A stretch of DNA of 64,000 bases from Megaleporinus macrocephalus (GCA_021613375.1 CM038711.1:22736223-22800222); one strand, 5' to 3'. Numbered from the stretch's first letter, positions 53,535 to 63,724 are shown. Made by a program: numbers and translations. The notes: generated by a model from the letters alone, not told the origin.

Positions 53535-55957
53535 GTAGTGTAAGGTCCAGTGCTGTGAAAGAGCTGTTGGAAATGATGGCTGTCTTTTTGTCTGTACTCT
53601 CAATCAGGTTCTGGACCCAGAGCAGAACCACAGCTTCACTGACCACTACCTTAACGTAGCCTTTGACCTCTCACAAGTTCTCTTCATCGCCACAGCGAAC
53701 ACCACCACCACCATCCCCCCTGCCTTGTTGGACAGAATGGAGGTCCTGCAAGTGCCAGGTCAGAGTTCATGGCTGAAAGGGAGGGAGTCACCGAAAGAGG
53801 GCATTGCTTATATGGATGTATTAATGATTGATCACTGATGTATTGATTACTGATTTTCACAACAATGGCTCGCATTTCAGTTAGGCCTGCAGTTTAGCAG
53901 ATGGCTTTGTGTTTGTATAAATGGCGAATTGTACTTTGCAGGGTACACGCAGGAGGAGAAAGTGGAAATAGCTCATCGGCACCTGATCCCCCATCAGCTG
54001 GAGCAGCATGGCCTCACCCCCCAACAGCTCCAAATCCCTCAAGACACTACACAGGAGATCATCAGCAAGTAAACTCACAGCATGCACACACACACGCCTC
54101 AGTGTTGGGAGTAATACAGTCTTAAGTAATGTGTTACAGTAGCGTCATTACGTTTCCTCTGTAAACTCAATAAACTGCCGATTTATTAAATTATGCTAAC
54201 AAGAAACTGATGGCTTAAAATCTCTGTGCTGTAGAGACATCCTTAATTTTGAATCTATCTAGGCCAACTTTCTTGCTTTTCAAAGTGTCAGCCATTTATA
54301 ATTTTAATCAGCATAACTGGCTGCCTTGGTTTAAATCAATGAGTATTGAGTTTACATTTTCCAGTAAGTAATGAGATAATCTCATTATACTTTGAGAAAA
54401 GTTACAGCTAACTCACTCACTCACTCACTCACTCACTCCATTAAACTTTGTTTTACTATAACTAAATAATACTACATCTACACCTAAACCTAATCCTAAC
54501 CTTAAACCTCACTAATTTTCTGCTCTATTAGATTTTTTTTAAACTTGATTTTTGGAGAAAATTACATGTTCTAAAGTGAGGACCAGCAAAATGTCCTCAC
54601 TTTACCAAAAAAATCAGACTGTACTATACTAGTGAGGACATGTGGTCCTCACAACTATACCTCTACAAGAACACACACACACACACATGTTTATCTTACT
54701 ATATTAGTGAGGTCATCCATAGGTTTCTATTCATCTTTGTTGTCCTATAACTAAATAATACCACACCTACACCTAAACCTAACCTTAACCTCAGTACCCA
54801 AAATACAAATTTTCTGCTCCATTACCTCTACAAGAACACACACACACACAATTTTATATAGTATCATCGCATGTGATCAATAGAAAGGTGTAATAAGACA
54901 GTGCCACTGGTAGGCAAACATCTGAACTTGGACTATTCATGATTCACATCATTGATAGGAAAGCATTTGTTGTAAAATAATTATGGCAAAAAAGAAAATG
55001 TTCAAAATCCCAAATATAAATAATTAAAATAAAAATCAGATTACAAATCAGAAAACAAATCAGTTCATACAGATAATTACTCACATGCACACACAAACAC
55101 TAAAGAGGCTGCAGTGAGGAAATGGCAGGTGATTACTGCGTCCAGACAGGTAAATCAGGTCAGCAGGGTTCAGGACTCCCGGCTAATGACCCAGACAGAC
55201 AGACATGAAGTGAGAATAACCCACATCCACACCCACATGGACTCACCTCTCTGTTGTTGTCGTAGTGGCAATTAGTGAGTAAGCCTGGCTCTCGCCCTAG
55301 CTGTGAAGAGTGCGATCAAAGCCCAGAGGATGGGTCACAGGAGGACTGATTTAGGAGAACGACTGTGGGGAGAAAAGCACTGTTTTCTCTACTGACTTGA
55401 GTTAAAAGCAATGCAGCGTTTTTGCCCTCATTTTATTTTCAAATAGAGTGACTGGATTGCTGTGTATAACCACAACTCCTCACATTCTCGAATAGACTTA
55501 ATTGTTTGTGTTTTGTGACCACCTAATTACTTAAATGGCCATTAAGGGGTCATTATTTGTCAAACTACAATCAAAATGTCAATATGTGACTGTGTGTGTG
55601 TGCGTGTGTGTGTGTAGGTACACCCGAGAGGCTGGTGTGCGTTCCTTGGAGAGGAAGATTGGGGCCATCTGTCGGGCAGTGGCTGTGAAGGTGGCAGAAG
55701 GTCATAAGTTGTCAAGAACAGAATCGCCGAGTGAGCCCGGAGCAGGTAACAGTGCAGCTCACGTCTACATACTGTTCTCTTTTTAGGGGCTCTCTGCTAC
55801 AGCACCAAGAGTTGGTCTGAGTGCTGGCCTATTTAGATCAGCCTCAGTTTATCTTAACTGTTGAAACAGTCTGTATTTGGGCCCGCAACATTTCCTAATA
55901 GTTATCTAATAATTTGTGATAGTTACTATATCATATGTTTTGAGTAGTAAGACAAAG

Positions 55958-56040
<83 letters not shown>

Positions 56041-58690
56041 TTTTTAAAAAAGGTTCTCAGGTGAAAAGGGTGCATTTTTAAGAAATGAAATGCTTTGATT
56101 GATAAAACATTAAAACATTCCTAAAATCACATCCTTGTAGGCCAGTTTAACCTCCTTCATGCATCTTAGTGATGATAACTGAACTTGATGTGAAACAATA
56201 AAAACAAAACAGAATAATATACATATTAAGTAGTAGTAAAAGTAGTAAAACCTACATGTTATGTAGCCATAAAAAAACTGCTGTTTATATTCAGATCCTA
56301 GATTCAAGAGTTTGAAGTCAAGCACAGAAACAAGCAGTCTGTTGTACTATACAATAAAATTATTGCTCTGCGATTCCTCCCAGACTGCAGTTGTTAATAA
56401 ATACAATATAAATAGTAGTTACTAATAAAGAAAGCACAAAAAAGAAAAGAATAAATATAGCTGACCATGTTCATTTTATACTGTGCTCTTATGTCCACTT
56501 ACTTCTTAACTTGACTAATGTTCCCTCTGCAACTGAGCACTCAGCAGGGGCAGCTGCTGTTCTCACTGAAGTGCACGTGATTCAGCAGTTCAGCTAGTCT
56601 GGCCGACCTTGGTGTGTAGCATACCTGTATAGATATTATGATAAGCTACCTTAGCAAGAATATCTGTATACCAGATACCATATTAGCACATGTTGCTTGA
56701 CGACAACAACAAGGCATTCTGTTTAGGATGGTGAAACATGCACACAACCTTAGTTGCTTGAAGCGGACATGAAACGGTATCTAATCTGAACCGTCATGTG
56801 TATAGCATCATGCAACTCGCATGGAGACAGTGCCATTTGAACTTCTTGTCCCAGTGTTTGTTCTGCTTTGCTAGCCTACTGTATTATTTTCTAAGCGGTT
56901 ATTAGTGTTGAAGTAGTTCAGTGTGGTGGGTGCAGTTTTGATTGTTTCTTAATAGCTTAATGCACCTGTCAGTAGTATGTTTCTTACAACCTTGGGACCT
57001 GAATGTTGCATGAATGTTTCACCACATAAAGCTAGCCATAAGATTAAGAAATGAATGAAAGTCTTAGGGCTTAAGAAGTCAGTGGCAAAATGCTGTTTTG
57101 GCTTTGTTCATTAAGCCTGTGATGATAACTAAGGAAGGCTTGTTTGTTTGTAACATTTCGTGTGTCAGTTTGTATTGTGATTGATGGCACATCACATTTA
57201 CCAGCACTGATGGCTGTGATTTCCCTACTGCCAGAAAAGTGCTGAGCTGGGCACATACCCACTTACTCACCGCAGTGCATATAAAAGGAAGCCAGCCACA
57301 GAATTCACACACTACAAACTGCACAACTGCACAATGAAATTTCCTCACACTCACACGGAGTCACACACACATACACAGACATGAGTCACAGACAGACACA
57401 CTGTGGCTCAGACGTAAACGTGTACTCACACGCTACTTTAGATATACTCGCACTCCCTCCCATCCAGCTTGGACTTTTGGGTGGTCAGTCCACTGTTCTG
57501 TGGCTTCTTGCTGTCTGTGTCAGGCTGAGCGATCTTCTCACAGCGGAGGGATGAACAGAACGCTTGTGGATTTTTTCAGATCTGAGTCAGGAGTGTTTTT
57601 TTTTTTCCCCTGTCTTACAAAGACGAAAGCTTTAAAGGAATAATATGCAAGATGACATCATCAATATGTAGGATTTTTAGTTGAAAACATTTCAAAATAA
57701 ACTAAAATTATCAACAGATTGTGAAGGAGTAAGAGCTTCGTATAGTGTAGAGATATCTACTGAAGTTAGTATGGAAGAAAAAGATGAGTATGAATTCAAC
57801 ATATATAAAATTGCATCTTCTTACATATTGCTCCTTTAAGTGCTGTTTATCCGATGGTGACAGGTTTGCTGGTCTAGCAGGTGTTTACTGATGCCTGTAA
57901 ATGTTTTTGTTTTTTAAGTCTAGTTGAACTTTGACGTTCCTCTTTCTTATGCGAGTGAATTAATCGCATTTCCGCAGAAATACTTCCTGAAAGTAATTAT
58001 CTTGTGTTTACTTAATGACTATTTTGAATGGGTGACTTTTTGCACAGTACTGTAGGTTTTTTTATCTCTAATTTTATCTCTGAAGTTTGACTATTTTATG
58101 CCTAAATCAAACTCATAACTCTAAACTTAATCACAGTAACCAAACAGAAGGGATTCTCACAAAATGAAATGTTTTCAGGGACAGTTTTGTTAGTTCTGAC
58201 TTTGCAGCTTCGTCCTAAGTCTGGACATTTCTGTCCTGAAAAGGTACAAAAACCCGCGTGCACATGGCCGTCACCAGGGTCTTCAGCAGTGTGCTGGAGG
58301 GGGGGGGGTAAAGTGTGCTAGCAGCCGGCCGTGTGCCCCCCCTCCCTCCCACTGCCTCAGTGCAGCTGCTCCTGTGTAAGACGAGCGATCACGCTGGCGT
58401 TTAGCACAGCGGGGGTGGGGGAGCGTGCGGCCGAGCCGGTGTTCAGTGTGATCTCCCCTCTGCCCCTCCCCTCTGCTGTCCTCCGTGGCTGGGTAGAGAG
58501 AACAGACAGAAGGGTTGACTGAGACACTCGAGCGCAGCTCTCTTAACTCATCCCCAACTCATTGAAAATGTGCCTCTGTTGCCAGGTAACAGATATAATA
58601 GGTGGCCAGATTAAAGCTTGAAGGGGCGTGTTTGTGTGTGTGTGTTTGTTTGTGTGTGTTTGTTTGTGTGTGTGTTTGTGTGTGTGTGTT

Positions 58691-58721
<31 letters not shown>

Positions 58722-59438
58722 TTGTGTGTGTTTGTGTGTGTTTGTGTGTGTGTTTGTGTGTGTGTTTGTGTGTGTTTGTGTGTGTTTGTGTGTGTGTTTG
58801 TGTGTGTGTTTGTGTGTGTGTTTGTGTGATCAGAGACGTGCGGCTGCTGCCGCTGCTGTCTCTTTCTGTCCAAATGCTTGTCGCACGGTTCGCTCACAGA
58901 ACAGTCCTAGTGTTGATCTTCGAAAGTGAGAATGTATTACAGGAAATTATTAGAATATTTGGCTCCTCCTCCTTTATTGGTCACTGAGATCAAAGCAAAA
59001 AAAAAGCTTTCCGTCACATCTCTGTTTCTGTCATTCTCTTTCTCATTGTGCTCTCGTTCTCTCTCCTTCTCTTTATTTGTCTTGCATTCTGTCATACAGT
59101 GCTTTTTCTTTCCGTCTCTCTTGTTTTATGTCTCTCATTTACTTACCTTGCTGTATCTGTCTTGTTCTCTCTCACATTGTTTTGCTCTTTCTGTTTCTCG
59201 TTCTCTCTCACTCTTGTCTTTCTCATTCTCCCCTTCTCTGTATCTGTCTTTCTGTCTTTTACACTGTTTCTCTGTCTCCTCCTTCTCTCTCTCTCTCTCT
59301 CTCTTCGTTGCTGTCTTTGTTCGGACTGAATGCTCTCTGTTGTAAATTCACATGAAACTCCTTCGTATGTCATTGACAGTCACGTCACATGATCTGTGGG
59401 CAGCCAGTGGCATGTGCATACTAAAGAGTCTCGCCATA

Positions 59439-59493
<55 letters not shown>

Positions 59494-60330
59494 CAATTTA
59501 GACACACAGTCTGTAAGTAATCACCCCCTTGAGGTTATCACCCTCATTATGGTGAAAGTCCAAACCACTCGTTTTTGCAGCCCCCAGAACTGAAGAGCAG
59601 CACCTGCTCTCACCCCTGACTGGGCTTCTGTGCCACTAATCAGTAGCCCACTCCATGTATTTGCAGCCCCCTCCCCAGTAACCCTTTTCTTCTACTTCCC
59701 TCATGTAAAGTGTCAGTTTTAGGTTATACTGAGGAGAAAAAGTTACTACCAGTAGTAACACCAGTTACTACATTATTGACTTTTCTTATTCTTTCCATTT
59801 TCCTTTCTCCTTTCATCATCAGGTCAGGAGCAAGAGGGGAAAGCAGTGGACTCTGACATGACAGCTCCTCCAGAGATGCCCATTGTCATTGACCAAGTTG
59901 CCCTGAAGGACATTCTGGGGCCACAGATCTTTGAGATGGAGGCAAGTGTGACGATGAAATGTCATAAACTTGATTTTGTTATGCTGTAAGATGTTGTTTT
60001 ACTTTTCTTCGTTTGTCCATAAACTATGGGGATCATTGCCCTGTGTGTACTGTGGGGTGTAGATAGTTGCTCAGAGCAGAAAGTGGCCCCTTGCCTGGAG
60101 TCCCACATTCTAACCAAGCTCATGGGATTTTTAGCAACCTCTCTAAAGGAGCTGCTTGAACTGCTTTGAGAAGTAGCTCAAACCAGCCTTCAGCTTTAAC
60201 AGTACTTCTCATTCACCCGTAGCGTTTCTTGGGGGTCTTCTGTTGCTGTTGAACAATTCTGTTTAATTGCTCAGAGAGGTGTGACCTTCAACACAGTACT
60301 ACAGTGGCATACACGAGGAATTAAAACAGA

Positions 60331-60423
<93 letters not shown>

Positions 60424-61287
60424 CATACATACACACACACACAAAGTAATGCATGTTTTAGGCTACACTATGTAAGTTTTTGGAGACCTCTCTGATGGAA
60501 ATGTATAATTGCATGCAACATGCAAAGGAACATTTTCTGACGTTGTGTCGGGACCCAAAACCTGCTCCGAAAATCTCTTTTCAATGATTTCAGGATTTTA
60601 CCGGAAATATCTTACATAGTGTAGCTTTTTTATGCTGGGAGTTTTACAGTGGGCCTTAGTATTAAATATTGCAACTTGAATTCCGTCTTTGAAAGTGATC
60701 GGTTCTGTTAGCATGTTCAGTATCGGTCAGCTGGCTTTGATGAGGGTGAAATATAGTCCAGTTACAGACAATGTAGGAAATAGAGCAGATAAAAAGTGCG
60801 TTTGTTTACACAGTTCTGCGTGTAGTTTTGTAGATTTGCTTTGATTCTGCTCTGTCATGTAGCCTAATGTAGCCAGTTGGTTGAATGCTGTTGAGCTAGT
60901 GTGTTTCCCTGTAACCTCCCAGCCCCAGCACAGAAATGGGAAAAGAAAATAGTTTAAGTTGGACGGTTAATTAGTTAAAACAAACAACTTAAATATACAA
61001 GTTGATAAAACAAATCAGACTGTCTTGTGTATGTGCCCTGTGTGTGTGTCTGTCTGGGTGTGTGTGTGTAAGTAGGTGTCCGAGCGTCTGACTCTGCCAG
61101 GCGTGGCTATAGGGCTGGCCTGGACTCCGCTGGGTGGAGAGATCATGTTTGTAGAGGCCAGTCGTATGGAGGGCGAAGGCCAACTCACCCTGACTGGGCA
61201 GCTGGGTGATGTCATGAAGGAGTCAGCTCATCTGGCCATCACCTGGCTCCGTAGCAACGCCAAGACCTACCAGCTAACCAACAGTAA

Positions 61288-61363
<76 letters not shown>

Positions 61364-62308
61364 TGATCTAATTAGACCTGTTCACAGTAATTTTGTATTG
61401 TTATAAAATATTTGAAACATACACACAAAGTACATGAAAAATCTTTTCTTTAAAAAATCATTCTGTTCGGGAAGCTTGTGTTCGCTTTTGTGGGATCCAC
61501 TGTTCTCCCTTCAGCTGATGTCGCTGTCACGTTTCATTGGGGCTCTGTCTGCTGAGAGAGAGACTGATCTGTTTCATTTGTGTGCGGGTGCAGTTGCAGG
61601 CTGTGCAGACCCTCTGGAGGGAAACGACATCCACTTGCACTTCCCGGCAGGCGCCGTCACCAAGGACGGACCCTCTGCCGGCGTTACCATAGTAACATGC
61701 CTAGCCTCTTTGTTCAGTGGACGTCTGGTGCGCTCCGATGTGGCTATGACGGGAGAGATCACTCTGCGAGGACTGGTGCTGCCGGTGAGGAAACATTTAC
61801 ACCCCGAATAAAGAGAGGCTTCTCACAAGGTTTTCCTGAGGAAACTCTCAGAACTGTTTTATAAAACCATATCAGTTCAGACATTTGCATTCATCAGCTG
61901 CTGTAGTAAGCTGAATGTCAGGAATAATAAGCTTCTTAGTGGCATTATTAAACGCAGCAGGCGGCTGATGAGATGCCTGATAAATGTCCTTATAAAACTA
62001 AAGAGCACAGTTTTTTAAAAAAGTTCAATTGATTCTTTGATGATTCAAATTGGAAATTTCAGCTTCTTTCACTGGACTCGCGATATATATTCTAAAGAAA
62101 TGATGCAGTAGGCTTGAACACACTTTAATCCCCAGTGTGGTCTGCAGCTGATACTGTATGTATGTACTATGACTGTTATTCAATTCCAAAATAACTGTAC
62201 TGTTCCCATAAGCACTAGTTGTACCGACTTACTTTAGGTGGCAATTCATTTTTACTAAGCTCCTTAATGTGTGTGTGTGTCTGTGTGTGTGTATATATAT
62301 ATATAGAG

Positions 62309-62356
<48 letters not shown>

Positions 62357-62359
62357 TTT

Positions 62360-62413
<54 letters not shown>

Positions 62414-63206
62414 AAAAAATTGAATGTTGGAAGACTACATCAGAATGTCTTTTTGTAAATAAGGTTGTTAATAAACTGTATTTAGTGGAATATATTTGTC
62501 AGCTTTAACAGTTCGCAGGTGCCCACTTAAGGTCAGTGATCGCTACAGAGAAAGCCAGCAAAGGCTTCTGATAAGAGGTCCTTGTTCATTAAGTGAAATT
62601 AAGAGCTGAGGGCGTTGGGGGGGGAAATGGTAGCGTGAGTGTGGGCAGGGGTGGCAGTGGCACACTATTTACAAAGAGGGTCTTAGGCTGAACATGTTTG
62701 TGCACTGCTGCTTCACAGACTGGCTGGAGCAAAACAACACTCGGGTGAATCTGGCAAATACTAAAAAAGCCAGACCTGACATTGCAGGTGTTGCGGCTCA
62801 ATCTGCAGTACAAGATTCAACATTACAACACAGAGTTCAGTTCTCCATTACTTTAACTTTGTCTTAATTTTGTTTTATACAAGCAACATCCCAGCTGCAA
62901 TGATCTGTATCATAACACACGTCCTCTCGTATTCTATTGCTCTATTCTTTTATTGTTCTTCATATTATTTTGTTTTAATAGGTGGGGGGCATTAAAGATA
63001 AAGTTTTGGCGGCTCACCGGGCTGGACTCAAGCGGGTCATCCTCCCCAAGCGCAACGAGAAGGACTTGGAGGAGATCCCAGGCCATATACGAGCTGAACT
63101 GGACTTTGTTACAGCCAGCACTTTAGATGAGGTCCTCAATGCTGCCTTTGATGGTGGATTCCCTGCTGAAACCATGACTCACCCACAGATAGTCAGCAAA
63201 CTCTGA
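40662..63206 (+). CDS. lonp2: Lon protease homolog 2, peroxisomal, 15 exons
   Basis: The CDS joins 40662-40894, 42993-43227, 44254-44385, 44900-45022, 45103-45266, 46602-46696, 48444-48702, 51032-51173, 53608-53758, 53942-54068, 55618-55745, 59823-59941, 61076-61283, 61594-61784 and 62982-63206. This is 2532 bp, or 843 residues plus stop, close to the roughly 850 of vertebrate LONP2. The product is an ATP-dependent serine protease of the peroxisome matrix, which in the family degrades damaged proteins and helps process PTS1 proteins for beta-oxidation. It has an N-terminal Lon substrate-binding domain (about 12-225), an AAA+ module with Walker A GPPGVGKT (375-382) and Walker B FLLDEVDK (439-446), and a protease domain with Ser733 in KDGPSAGVT and Lys776 in GGIKDK. 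It ends in SKL, a perfect peroxisome signal. All introns are GT-AG except intron 12 (GC-AG). Confidence 0.97.
41710..42370 (-). mobile_element. Tc1/mariner transposase remnant
   Basis: On the minus strand the sequence encodes fragments of a Tc1-type transposase: [16 protein letters not shown], then, after frame damage, [16 protein letters not shown], which is the DDE catalytic region signature. An upstream part resembles the MTLAQ..FWGC block. Stops and shifts break it, so it is dead. Confidence 0.8.
42440..42665. repeat. Short dispersed repeat (MITE-like)
   Basis: Starts with a GCATGTCCAAACATCTGTAG word and shares phrases (ggaacatt-ctgt-gatttgattgcattt, gagcatttgtgagctcggg) with the element at 43532-43970, so the two belong to one family. 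Only part of it is present here. Confidence 0.5.
42993..43227 (+). CDS. lonp2: lonp2 exon 2
   Basis: Residues 78-156. [20 protein letters not shown] and [14 protein letters not shown] are close to mammalian LONP2. The exon is markedly GC-richer than its introns. Confidence 0.95.
43532..43970. mobile_element. Non-autonomous inverted-repeat element (MITE-like)
   Basis: The left end TGTATGTCCAAAAGTTTGTA and the right end (GGATGTCCAGATACTTTTGGAC) are inverted copies of each other with a few changes. No coding potential is seen inside. It lies in lonp2 intron 2. Confidence 0.6.
44254..44385 (+). CDS. lonp2: lonp2 exon 3
   Basis: 44 codons (157-200), phase 0. [20 protein letters not shown] and [10 protein letters not shown] are conserved LONP2 sequence in the helical part after the LAN beta domain. 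Confidence 0.95.
44812..44846. repeat. (ATT)n microsatellite
   Basis: About eleven ATT units, ending roughly 50 bp before lonp2 exon 4. Confidence 0.9.
44900..45022 (+). CDS. lonp2: lonp2 exon 4
   Basis: 41 codons (201-241), phase 0. [20 protein letters not shown] and [14 protein letters not shown] are conserved. Confidence 0.95.
45103..45266 (+). CDS. lonp2: lonp2 exon 5 (acidic linker)
   Basis: Residues 242-295 plus two bases. Contains the acidic [11 protein letters not shown] stretch typical of this linker, then [20 protein letters not shown]. It follows an intron of only 80 bp. The donor is gtttgt, a weak GT site. It is chosen because it restores [10 protein letters not shown] with exon 6. 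Confidence 0.9.
45267..46601 (+). other. lonp2: lonp2 intron 5
   Basis: A 1.3-kb intron with a 27-bp T run (45500-45526) and a Tc1-like remnant. Confidence 0.85.
45555..46115 (-). mobile_element. Tc1-like transposon remnant
   Basis: One end shows the CCAAAAGTACATGGACACC type of terminus used by fish Tc1 elements. On the minus strand there are decayed stretches of a transposase gene, including a GGAGTGGTGTAAAGCACGCC word and a TGGGGCTGTTTC block. Internal deletions and stops leave no functional frame. Confidence 0.75.
46602..46696 (+). CDS. lonp2: lonp2 exon 6
   Basis: Ends codon 296 and runs to codon 328. [20 protein letters not shown] and MVELPW match mammalian LONP2 almost exactly. Confidence 0.95.
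46697..48443 (+). other. lonp2: lonp2 intron 6
   Basis: A 1.7-kb intron with a short CA microsatellite (about 47630-47657). Nothing else is recognised. Confidence 0.8.
48444..48702 (+). CDS. lonp2: lonp2 exon 7 (Walker A)
   Basis: Residues 328-413 plus two bases, the start of the AAA+ ATPase. Walker A GPPGVGKT is encoded at 48584-48607 with Lys381 contacting ATP phosphate. It is followed by [20 protein letters not shown], a Lon family hallmark. GC-rich exon. Confidence 0.97.
48703..51031 (+). other. lonp2: lonp2 intron 7
   Basis: A 2.3-kb intron. Around 49118-49480 the CAGTTCAAAAAAAGTTGGGC word resembles the edge of a common fish dispersed DNA element, not assigned to a family. No exon is seen. 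Confidence 0.7.
51032..51173 (+). CDS. lonp2: lonp2 exon 8 (Walker B)
   Basis: Residues 414-461. [17 protein letters not shown], then Walker [10 protein letters not shown] with Asp442 and Glu443, then GDPAAALLE. This is canonical Lon AAA+ sequence. The donor is gtgagt. Confidence 0.97.
51174..53607 (+). other. lonp2: lonp2 intron 8
   Basis: A 2.4-kb intron with a 29-bp T run (53506-53534) about 75 bp before exon 9. No other feature is recognised. Confidence 0.75.
53608..53758 (+). CDS. lonp2: lonp2 exon 9
   Basis: Residues 462-511 plus one base. [20 protein letters not shown] and [20 protein letters not shown] carry the sensor-1 region of the AAA+ module. Nucleotides CACCACCACCACCATCCC encode the Thr run. 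Confidence 0.97.
53942..54068 (+). CDS. lonp2: lonp2 exon 10
   Basis: Ends codon 512 and runs to codon 553. [20 protein letters not shown] and [13 protein letters not shown] are from the AAA+ lid. The donor gtaaac gives a phase 2 join. Confidence 0.95.
54412..54860. repeat. Dispersed repeat, two partial copies, plus TCAC and CA tracts
   Basis: A TCAC microsatellite (about 54412-54436) leads into two partial copies, at about 54440-54685 and 54690-54855. Each carries an ACTAAATAATAC word, then ACACCTAAACCTAA, TTTTCTGCTC and ACAAGAACACACACACAC. The family, with GTGAGGAC/GTCCTCAC words, is common in fish introns. Its CTAAACCTAA words are not telomere sequence. Confidence 0.6.
54861..55617 (+). 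other. lonp2: Rest of lonp2 intron 10
   Basis: Non-coding and unremarkable until a TG-rich tract (about 55591-55615) that ends at the exon 11 acceptor. Confidence 0.7.
55618..55745 (+). CDS. lonp2: lonp2 exon 11
   Basis: Residues 554-596. [20 protein letters not shown], conserved. The acceptor AG ends a TG repeat instead of a pyrimidine tract. The exon ends in a variable linker, [11 protein letters not shown]. Confidence 0.93.
55960..56037. repeat. (TA)n microsatellite
   Basis: About 39 TA dinucleotides without interruption. Confidence 0.95.
58627..58828. repeat. (TG)n / TTTG compound repeat
   Basis: About 200 bp of TG with regularly placed TTTG interruptions. The long Cys-Val frames across it are artefacts. 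Confidence 0.95.
59025..59305. repeat. CT-rich low-complexity tract
   Basis: A polypyrimidine stretch with CTCT and TTTCTC words on the + strand, ending in a pure CT run at about 59283-59303. Confidence 0.85.
59442..59490. repeat. (CA)n microsatellite
   Basis: About 49 bp of CA in lonp2 intron 11. Confidence 0.95.
59823..59941 (+). CDS. lonp2: lonp2 exon 12, followed by a GC donor
   Basis: Ends codon 597 and runs to codon 636. Contains a variable linker and then [20 protein letters not shown] and IFEME, start of the protease domain. The exon ends GATGGAG followed by gcaagt at 59942. A GC donor is needed, because the next exon begins GTG TCC GAG CGT in phase 0. The nearest GT, at 59947, would shift the frame. 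Confidence 0.92.
60335..60443. repeat. (TA)n with (TACA)n and (CA)n tail
   Basis: About 80 bp of AT dinucleotides, followed by short ATAC and AC stretches, in lonp2 intron 12. Confidence 0.95.
61076..61283 (+). CDS. lonp2: lonp2 exon 13
   Basis: Residues 637-705 plus one base. [20 protein letters not shown] and [18 protein letters not shown] are Lon protease-domain sequence. The acceptor follows a TG-rich tract, and the donor gtaag runs straight into a CA microsatellite. Confidence 0.96.
61289..61361. repeat. (CA)n microsatellite at the exon 13 donor
   Basis: About 73 bp of CA starting about 6 bp inside intron 13. Confidence 0.95.
61594..61784 (+). CDS. lonp2: lonp2 exon 14 (catalytic serine)
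   Basis: Residues 706-769. [20 protein letters not shown] holds the nucleophile Ser733 (codon 61674-61676). [13 protein letters not shown] follows. The acceptor at 61593 gives the same length as mammalian LONP2. A second in-frame AG lies 6 bp downstream at 61599. Confidence 0.95.
61785..62981 (+). other. lonp2: lonp2 intron 14
   Basis: A 1.2-kb intron with a compound TG/TA/CA/TA repeat at about 62268-62411. No other feature is recognised. Confidence 0.8.
62268..62411. repeat. Compound (TG)n(TA)n(CA)n(TA)n microsatellite
   Basis: A TG block passes into TATATA, then CA, then a second TA block of about 48 bp. The TG and CA blocks are inverted complements and could pair. Confidence 0.9.
62982..63206 (+). 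CDS. lonp2: lonp2 exon 15 (catalytic lysine, SKL end)
   Basis: Residues 770-843 and TGA stop at 63204-63206. [20 protein letters not shown] contains Lys776 of the dyad. [18 protein letters not shown] leads to the C-terminal SKL, a type 1 peroxisomal targeting signal. Confidence 0.97.
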   Translation: MGGIKDKVLAAHRAGLKRVILPKRNEKDLEEIPGHIRAELDFVTASTLDEVLNAAFDGGFPAETMTHPQIVSKL

Positions 63207-63715
63207 GACTCCAGGACACAGACACACAGACACACACACGTGCACTGATGAGGTACTGAAACAGGCCTTCATGGATCACACACATTGTTTAACTCATGGC
63301 ATAAAAAATTGGAGGTTCCAACACTGACAGTGAAGCACTTTCCGGAACCATTAACTTACTTTAACTTTTAACCCTTTTTATCATTAATAACAAACACTGT
63401 TATCTTCTGCCTTTAGTGTTGTGTGTCACACATTGGCATTTGTCTGATATTGCTAATTATAATTACTGTTAGAAGGCTCTGTATTTTTCATTAACGATGA
63501 AGATATGCATTAATGTTTACTGCAAATGATCCTCTGTTGATTTAAGCAAGTATAAGCTGCAGAACTTATTATAAACTGATTAGTTCTTCTGGAAACAAAC
63601 TAAATGTCCAGTGAGCTTCTCTTTATTAACTGATTATGTATTAACCACACAGTTGAACAGCTGTTTAAACAAATAATACAATCAGAATAATAAAGAGTGC
63701 TAATGCCCTGAATAC
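63207..63715 (+). terminator. lonp2: lonp2 3' UTR and poly(A) signal
   Basis: AATAAA at 63689-63694 is the best signal before the right edge. The UTR would be about 0.5 kb. The cleavage site is inferred. Confidence 0.65.
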
Positions 63716-63724
63716 GGCCGTTGG

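Larger units (their letters stand above)
55746..59822 (+). other. lonp2: lonp2 intron 11 (largest intron)
   Basis: A 4.1-kb intron rich in simple repeats: (TA)n, (TG/TTTG)n, a CT-rich tract and (CA)n. No exon or gene is recognised. Open frames there are repeat shadows. Confidence 0.8.

Noticed and set aside
54470..54800. CCTAA-like words that might be interstitial telomere repeats
   Set aside because: Irregular spacing and CTAAACCTAA words belong to a dispersed fish repeat, not to TTAGGG arrays.
58559..59373. Cys/Val-rich, Thr/His-rich and Ser/Leu-rich frames
   Set aside because: Shadows of TG/CA and CT simple repeats within lonp2 intron 11.
59944..59952. GT donor at 59947 for lonp2 intron 12
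   Set aside because: It would leave the join out of phase with exon 13 and break the protease domain. The GC donor 5 bp upstream fits.
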